From contig JAAXIA010000101.1 in NCBI GenBank assembly GCA_012270595.1, forward strand, positions 1 through 10,965: a stretch of 10,965 nt of DNA, in the 5' to 3' direction. This DNA comes from Rhodanobacteraceae bacterium. GTDB taxonomy: Bacteria > Pseudomonadota > Gammaproteobacteria > Xanthomonadales > Rhodanobacteraceae. This document shows positions 7,041 through 10,965 of the stretch, one piece after another. Every line of letters begins with the position of its first letter. Positions within the stretch are counted from its first letter, which is position 1. The notes under the pieces are model-generated. The model worked only from the letters and a program-made list of their open reading frames with translations. It was not told the DNA's origin and made no database searches. The translations under genes were made by a program, and so were the position numbers.

Positions 7041-8030
7041 GTGAAAGGGCACGCCTGTAGATTTTTTATTATGTCATGGTGCGATCAATGTTGCCGGCGT
7101 TTCTGGTCGGTTGTCTTTCTCCTTGAGATCATGTTTGCGAAAATCAGGCGCTTCCTCTTTCATAGGGGACATGCAAATGATGCGAAGACGGTGCACAAGA
7201 AGGCGGCGCACAAATTGACAGTGCGTATCGAGTTTCCTTATTCCAGCCGCCCTCCTTTTCTATGGACAAGCTCACAGCTATGTATTGGCAGCGCTGGCGA
7301 TAACGATCTGGTTGTGGTGACCGGGCAGGTCAGGGCACACCATCTCCTTTTAAAACGTGATGCTGCCAGCATCTGGGTTCAGGTATTGCCGGAAGCAGGT
7401 CGCATCTATGTCAATGCGCGACCGGTGCGCGAGCGCGCCATGTTGCGCCTGGGCGACAGGCTTGGTTTCGGGATGTGTCATATGTTGCTCTGTGCTGAGG
7501 AGGATGCCACTCAGGGGTGGTTATGCCCAAGAGATGCCAAGCAGCGCTGTACAGCTGCACTCCGTGCTGTAGCCGGCCCGCTTTCTGGGCGTGTGCTGGC
7601 GCTACATGATCAACTCATGCTGGGTTTGCACGGTGATGTACCCTTGGAACTGCCGCAGGGGAAAACTATTGCCTTATCTTTGGGCTGGCGTGATGGGCAA
7701 TTGTGGCTGGACGGTGTCGAGACAGTACCCGCGCCTTATGTATTGCGTCGCAATGGCGTGGCATTACACAGGTCTACACAGCTGTTTCCCGGGGATCAGA
7801 TCGCCCTGGCGATGTATCGTTTCGTGATCGATGTGCCGGGGATGCAGGTAGAAGCGGTACGGGACAGGTCGCACCCGGCTGTTTTGCCGGATACGCGACA
7901 GGTGCCGGCCAGTTCACGTGGTGAGATAGGGTGGATTATTGTCACCGCTGCGCTGATTGCGCTTGGCATCACGTTGCTGTTGGCACGGCTTTACCATGGG
8001 CTAAATGTTCACTTTAACCCGGCTATGTGA
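7041..8030 (+). CDS. Membrane-anchored protein with two FHA-like domains
   Basis: I do not know a gene name for this 329-residue protein. Residues 60-150 look like a forkhead-associated domain: CIGSAGDNDLVV, then RAHHLLL, IYVNARPV and LRLGDRLGFG. Residues 180-267 look like a second, more diverged copy (GRVLAL, LSLGWRDGQLWLDG, VLRRNGVALHR, FPGDQIALAMYRF). In both, phosphothreonine-binding residues are altered: the GR-type arginine is Ser84, the S-R-x-H serine is Val97 (VRAH), and the NG asparagine-glycine is NA in copy 1. A hydrophobic helix (IGWIIVTAALIALGITLLLA, 296-315) sits 14 residues from the C-terminus, so the bulk is probably cytoplasmic and tail-anchored. GTG at 7041 follows a very strong GGAGGAGG site. 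The first 30 residues are cysteine-rich and hydrophobic, so an ATG at 7131 is a possible alternative. It ends 12 bases before serC, probably in one transcript. The function is unknown. Confidence 0.75.
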   Translation: MKGHACRFFIMSWCDQCCRRFWSVVFLLEIMFAKIRRFLFHRGHANDAKTVHKKAAHKLTVRIEFPYSSRPPFLWTSSQLCIGSAGDNDLVVVTGQVRAHHLLLKRDAASIWVQVLPEAGRIYVNARPVRERAMLRLGDRLGFGMCHMLLCAEEDATQGWLCPRDAKQRCTAALRAVAGPLSGRVLALHDQLMLGLHGDVPLELPQGKTIALSLGWRDGQLWLDGVETVPAPYVLRRNGVALHRSTQLFPGDQIALAMYRFVIDVPGMQVEAVRDRSHPAVLPDTRQVPASSRGEIGWIIVTAALIALGITLLLARLYHGLNVHFNPAM

Positions 8031-8042
8031 AGGAATGACATC

Positions 8043-9128
8043 ATGCGTCAGGTTTGGAATTTCAGCGCGGGTCCAGCAGCCTTGCCGAAGGCGGTACTCG
8101 AACGTGCTCAAGCTGAACTGCTCAATTGGCAAGGCAGTAGTCGCTCGGTGATGGAACAGTCGCATCGTAGCCGGTCTTTTATCGCCATGACTGAGCAGGT
8201 GGAAGCCGATCTGCGTGAGTTGTTAGCGATTCCACCGGACTATGCCGTTTTGTTTTTGCAAGGTGGTGCGACCCAGCATTTCGCGCAGATTCCAATGAAC
8301 CTGGCAAGCGAGGGTGATAGTGCCAGTTACATTATCAGTGGTCACTGGAGTGCCAAGGCCGCCATCGAGGCAAGTCCTTATGTGCGCGTCAAGCTGGCGG
8401 CCAGCAGCAGGAATGATGCCTACCGACGTCTGCCAGCGTTTGATAGCTGGGCGTACGATCCGGACGCGGTTTACGTGCATTACACGACCAATGAAACCAT
8501 TCATGGCGTGGAGTACCATGCCATCCCGGATGTGGGTGAGATCCCGCTGGTCGCCGATATGTCCTCGAACATTCTTTCTGGGCCGTTGGCGGTGGAACGT
8601 TTTGGCCTGATTTATGCGGGTGCGCAGAAAAATATTGGTCCGTCTGGTGTAGTACTGATGATTGTGCGTCGTGACCTGCTTCAGTGCACAGTAAGGCCCA
8701 TGGCACGCATTTTCCGTTACGCCGCGCATGTGGCCGCTTCTTCCATGCTAAATACACCCAATGTCTGGGGCTGGTACTTGACTGGTCTGGTGTTCCAGTG
8801 GTTGAAAGAGCAGGGGGGTATGCGCGCTATGGAGCAACGCAACAAGGCCAAGGCCGAGTGCCTCTATGCGGCTATTGATGGCTCTGGTGGTTATTACCAA
8901 AACAGGGTTGATCCAGCGTCGCGCTCACGAATGAATGTGCCTTTTACCCTGCACGATCATGCGCTCGATGCCGATTTTTTGAAAGAGGCCGAGCTTGCCG
9001 GCTTGATGGCAATCAAGGGGCACAAGGCACTTGGCGGCATGCGTGCCTCACTCTATAACGCAGTGCCACCGGAGGCGGTAGAGGCATTGGTGTCGTTTAT
9101 GGCCGATTTTGCACGTCGTCACGGCTGA
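8043..9128 (+). CDS. serC: Phosphoserine aminotransferase SerC
   Basis: PLP enzyme that converts 3-phosphohydroxypyruvate plus glutamate to phosphoserine in serine synthesis, and also acts in the DXP-dependent pyridoxine pathway. The 361 residues match the 362 of E. coli. WNFSAGPAALP starts the protein; SVMEQSHRSRSF (35-46) holds the phosphate-binding His-Arg. GGATQHF (74-80) and SGHW (99-102) line the cofactor site, Asp172 lies in ADMSSNILSGP, and the PLP lysine is Lys196 in YAGAQKNIGPSG. GGMRASLYNAV (331-341) closes the active site. The ATG at 8043 is eight bases after AGGA, which itself overlaps the stop region of the upstream FHA gene. A terminator follows at 9182. Confidence 0.97.
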   Translation: MRQVWNFSAGPAALPKAVLERAQAELLNWQGSSRSVMEQSHRSRSFIAMTEQVEADLRELLAIPPDYAVLFLQGGATQHFAQIPMNLASEGDSASYIISGHWSAKAAIEASPYVRVKLAASSRNDAYRRLPAFDSWAYDPDAVYVHYTTNETIHGVEYHAIPDVGEIPLVADMSSNILSGPLAVERFGLIYAGAQKNIGPSGVVLMIVRRDLLQCTVRPMARIFRYAAHVAASSMLNTPNVWGWYLTGLVFQWLKEQGGMRAMEQRNKAKAECLYAAIDGSGGYYQNRVDPASRSRMNVPFTLHDHALDADFLKEAELAGLMAIKGHKALGGMRASLYNAVPPEAVEALVSFMADFARRHG

Positions 9129-9181
9129 TATGAAGCGTGTGAACTGACCACAATGATGCTCCTTACTGTTGCCGTATAAAG

Positions 9182-9211
9182 CCTGGTCTTTCTTTTTGAA
9201 GGCCGGGTTTT
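9182..9211 (+). terminator. Intrinsic terminator after serC
   Basis: CCTGGTCTTTC (9182-9192) pairs with GAAGGCCGGG (9198-9207) with two U-G pairs and one bulged T around a TTTTT loop, and is followed by TTTT (9208-9211). It lies 53 bases after the serC stop, which implies that pheA needs its own promoter or read-through. Confidence 0.65.
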
Positions 9212-9238
9212 GACTGTCGGGTTGATCATGCTTTAACT
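9210..9238 (+). promoter_or_regulatory. Weak candidate pheA promoter
   Basis: TTGACT (9210-9215, 5/6) is followed after 17 bases by TTAACT (9233-9238, only 3/6). If used, transcription would start near 9245 and include the structured region at 9262-9338 in the pheA leader. A second weak candidate ends in TACATT (9336-9341), with TTGTGT 18 bases upstream, and would exclude that structure. I cannot choose between them. Confidence 0.25.
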
Positions 9239-9261
9239 ATGTGAAAAACCAATAGATTTAA

Positions 9262-9338
9262 GTACCCATGCTTCGCGTGGCGCGTTATGCCTGACTGGCT
9301 TTCATCTTGGGTTGTGTTGAAAGGCATAACCGGGGTAC
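9262..9338 (+). promoter_or_regulatory. Nested inverted repeats upstream of pheA (possible RNA leader)
   Basis: Four complementary pairs fit one fold: GTACCC (9262-9267) with GGGTAC (9333-9338); CGCG-TGG-CGCG (9274-9284); GTTATGCC (9284-9291) with GGCATAAC (9323-9330); and CTTTCA (9299-9304) with TGAAAG (9318-9323). One base is shared between adjacent stems at 9284 and at 9323. Together they span 77 bases between the serC terminator and the pheA start. No phenylalanine-rich leader peptide or U-tract is present, so it is not an E. coli-style pheA attenuator. A structured leader, a small RNA or a protein-binding site are all possible. Confidence 0.4.
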
Positions 9339-9373
9339 ATTGGTAGTCTTAACAATAACGCTAGGAATGGACA

Positions 9374-10474
9374 TTGCCAGGAACATCTGCTGAGAAACCT
9401 CCGTTAACTCAGGTGCGTGAGCGCATCGACGCGATCGACCAACAGATTCAGAAGCTGATCTCTGAACGTGCGACTTGGGCCAGGGAAGTGGCTGAAGTCA
9501 AGGGCAAGGGTTTGTCGGCCATCGACTATTATCGTCCTGAGCGCGAAGCGCACGTGCTGCGCATGGTGGTGGATCGCAACAAGGGGCCTTTGTCCGATGT
9601 GGAGATGGTGCGCCTGTTTCGTGAGATTATGTCTTCCTGTCTGGCTCAGGAGGCACCGCTAAAAATCGCCTATCTGGGTCCTGCGGGTACTTTTAGTGAG
9701 CAGGCAGTGCGCAAGCATTTTGGTCACGCTGCTTACGGGTTACCTTTATCGAGCATTGAGGAAGTGTTTCAGGAGGTTGCTTCCGGGCATGCCGATTTCG
9801 GTGTGGTGCCAGTAGAAAACTCCTCCCATGGGATGATTCAGATAACTCTGGATATGTTTCTGACTTCCGATGCGCACATTTGTGGTGAGGTAGAACTCCA
9901 TGTGCACCAATACCTGTATTCCAGGGCCAGTGAGCTAAACGCCATTAGACGCGTTTATGCGCATGCGCAGTCGCTACAGCAGTGTAAAACCTGGTTGCGT
10001 ATCAATCTTCCTGGCGTCGAGCTTAAGGAAGTCAGCAGCAATGCCGAAGCTACGCGCATGGTGCGAGGTATTAATGATGCGGCTGCCATCGCTGGTGATA
10101 CAGCAGGTAAAATCTATGAGATCAATACCCTGGCGAGTAATATCGAAGATCGTGCCGATAACGCCACACGCTTTCTGGTGATTGGACGCTCACTTTTTCC
10201 GCCGTCGGGCAATGACCGTACCTCACTTCTGATTACAGTGAACGACAAGCCTGGCGCTTTATACGATGTACTTAGCCCCTTTGTGCGCCATGATGTGAGT
10301 CTTAACCGTATCGAGTCACGTCCGGCACATGCGGAAAGACGGTGGCAGTACGTGTTTTTCATTGATGTTTCCGGACACGTCCACGATCAGGCACTACAAG
10401 AAGCTTTGTCGGAGATTGGAAAAACGAGAGTGAAGCTGCGCCTGCTTGGTTCCTATCCAGTAGCTTTGCCATGA
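9374..10474 (+). CDS. pheA: Bifunctional chorismate mutase-prephenate dehydratase (P-protein)
   Basis: Converts chorismate to prephenate and then to phenylpyruvate, the precursor of phenylalanine. The 366 residues match proteobacterial P-proteins. Residues 11-90 are an AroQ-type chorismate mutase (VRERIDAIDQQIQKLISER, then YYRPEREAHVL and FREIMSSCL). Residues 97-272 are the dehydratase (IAYLGPAGTFSEQA, VPVENSSHG, and catalytic NATRF at 263-267). Residues 282-360 are the ACT regulatory domain with PGALYDVL and ESRP (314-317), which bind phenylalanine for feedback inhibition. The start is TTG at 9374, seven bases after AGGA. No in-frame ATG exists before the mutase domain; GTG at 9413 would cut into the conserved N-terminus. 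An out-of-frame ATG at 9367 opens only an eight-codon ORF. The aroA start overlaps its stop by ATGA. Confidence 0.96.
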   Translation: MPGTSAEKPPLTQVRERIDAIDQQIQKLISERATWAREVAEVKGKGLSAIDYYRPEREAHVLRMVVDRNKGPLSDVEMVRLFREIMSSCLAQEAPLKIAYLGPAGTFSEQAVRKHFGHAAYGLPLSSIEEVFQEVASGHADFGVVPVENSSHGMIQITLDMFLTSDAHICGEVELHVHQYLYSRASELNAIRRVYAHAQSLQQCKTWLRINLPGVELKEVSSNAEATRMVRGINDAAAIAGDTAGKIYEINTLASNIEDRADNATRFLVIGRSLFPPSGNDRTSLLITVNDKPGALYDVLSPFVRHDVSLNRIESRPAHAERRWQYVFFIDVSGHVHDQALQEALSEIGKTRVKLRLLGSYPVALP

Positions 10475-10965
10475 GCGTCAGACTCAATTGGAGCAGCATG
10501 CCAGGCGGACCCTTGCACGGTTATGCTGACCTTCCCGGTGACAAATCGGTTTCGCATCGTGCGCTGATATGTTCTGCCCTGGCCTCTGGTGTGTCGCGCA
10601 TCTTTGGCTTTCTGGAAGCTGAAGATACCCTTGCCACGGCCAACGTGTTGCAGCGACTTGGTGTGCGTATTGACACGCCGGTCTATGGCGAACGCTTGGT
10701 GTACGGTGTGGGTTTGCATGGTTTGCGTGGCAGTGCCCGGACGCTTGATTGCGGTAATGCAGGTACTGGCATGCGGTTGCTGACTGGATTACTGGCCGGA
10801 CAGGTCTTTGACAGCACCCTGGTGGGTGATGCTTCATTGTCGAAACGACCCATGCGACGCATTACCGCGCCGCTTACCGCCATGGGTGCACGTATCGACT
10901 CCTGTGATGGTTTGCCGCCCCTGCGTGTCCATGGTGGTCAAGCCCTGCGTGGCATCCGTTATGAG
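10471..10965 (+). CDS. aroA: EPSP synthase AroA (N-terminal 165 residues; runs off right edge)
   Basis: 3-phosphoshikimate 1-carboxyvinyltransferase, the sixth shikimate step, joining shikimate-3-phosphate and phosphoenolpyruvate. The frame is open from ATG 10471 to the window end. LPGDKSVSHRALI (21-33) carries the substrate-binding Lys25, Ser26 and Arg30. DCGNAGTGMRLLTG (93-106) is the PEP/glyphosate loop and GDASLSKRPMRR (119-130) carries the next binding arginine. The loop reads GTGMRL where E. coli has GTAMRP, which is closer to Bacillus- and Pseudomonas-type enzymes (from memory). The ATG overlaps the pheA TGA in ATGA, which indicates translational coupling; an ATG at 10498 is a less likely alternative. 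The C-terminal domain is not in the window. Confidence 0.95.
   Translation, partial: MSVRLNWSSMPGGPLHGYADLPGDKSVSHRALICSALASGVSRIFGFLEAEDTLATANVLQRLGVRIDTPVYGERLVYGVGLHGLRGSARTLDCGNAGTGMRLLTGLLAGQVFDSTLVGDASLSKRPMRRITAPLTAMGARIDSCDGLPPLRVHGGQALRGIRYE

Noticed and set aside
8223..8757. Minus-strand open frames inside serC
   Set aside because: The plus strand encodes a complete, full-length SerC through this stretch.
9129..9373. Classical phenylalanine attenuator with a Phe-rich leader peptide
   Set aside because: There is no short ORF with phenylalanine codons, and the only terminator-like hairpin lies close behind serC.
1..10965. A CRISPR repeat array within the window
   Set aside because: The GTTGTAG core occurs as a repeat-like unit only in the anti-repeat at 1178. 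Partial matches at about 1658 (in hflD) and 3480 (in the Nudix gene) lack the rest of the repeat and have no spaced copies.

Overview
The window looks like a piece of a gammaproteobacterial chromosome. The evidence is an hflD homologue, E. coli-like ClpS, ClpA, IF-1 and MnmA, a bifunctional chorismate mutase-prephenate dehydratase, and the serC-pheA-aroA order. That order recalls xanthomonads and pseudomonads, but I cannot name a genus from sequence alone. Almost everything is ordinary housekeeping DNA. The exception is the left edge, which carries the start of a type II-C CRISPR-Cas system.

Left region (1-1343). The first 382 codons of a Neisseria-like Cas9 lie on the minus strand and run off the window. 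The protein has RuvC-I Asp11, an arginine-rich bridge helix and the start of the REC lobe. Immediately upstream, on the plus strand, is a convincing tracrRNA. Its anti-repeat can be aligned without gaps to the Neisseria meningitidis tracrRNA as I remember it, and it is followed by a GNRA-capped hairpin and a strong terminator-like hairpin. Its probable promoter (TTGTCA-N18-TAGAAT) overlaps the cas9 start codon. No CRISPR array, cas1 or cas2 lies inside the window; they would be to the left or elsewhere.

Minus-strand housekeeping operon (1344-3605). A NudJ-type Nudix hydrolase, mnmA (tRNA 2-thiouridylase) and hflD follow one another with 21- and 12-base gaps. They read towards the tracrRNA and cas9, and I see no minus-strand terminator between hflD and cas9.

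Proteolysis block (3700-6440). clpS (N-degron adaptor) and clpA (AAA+ unfoldase of ClpAP) run on the plus strand. infA (IF-1) converges on clpA from the minus strand with its own promoter.

Right region (7041-10965). An unnamed membrane-anchored protein with two degenerate FHA-like domains lies 12 bases before serC and probably shares its transcript. A terminator follows serC. Then comes a 77-base stretch of nested inverted repeats that could fold as an RNA leader, then pheA (TTG start), then aroA, which overlaps pheA by ATGA and runs off the right edge. SerC serves serine and pyridoxine synthesis, AroA serves chorismate synthesis, and PheA drains chorismate to phenylpyruvate.
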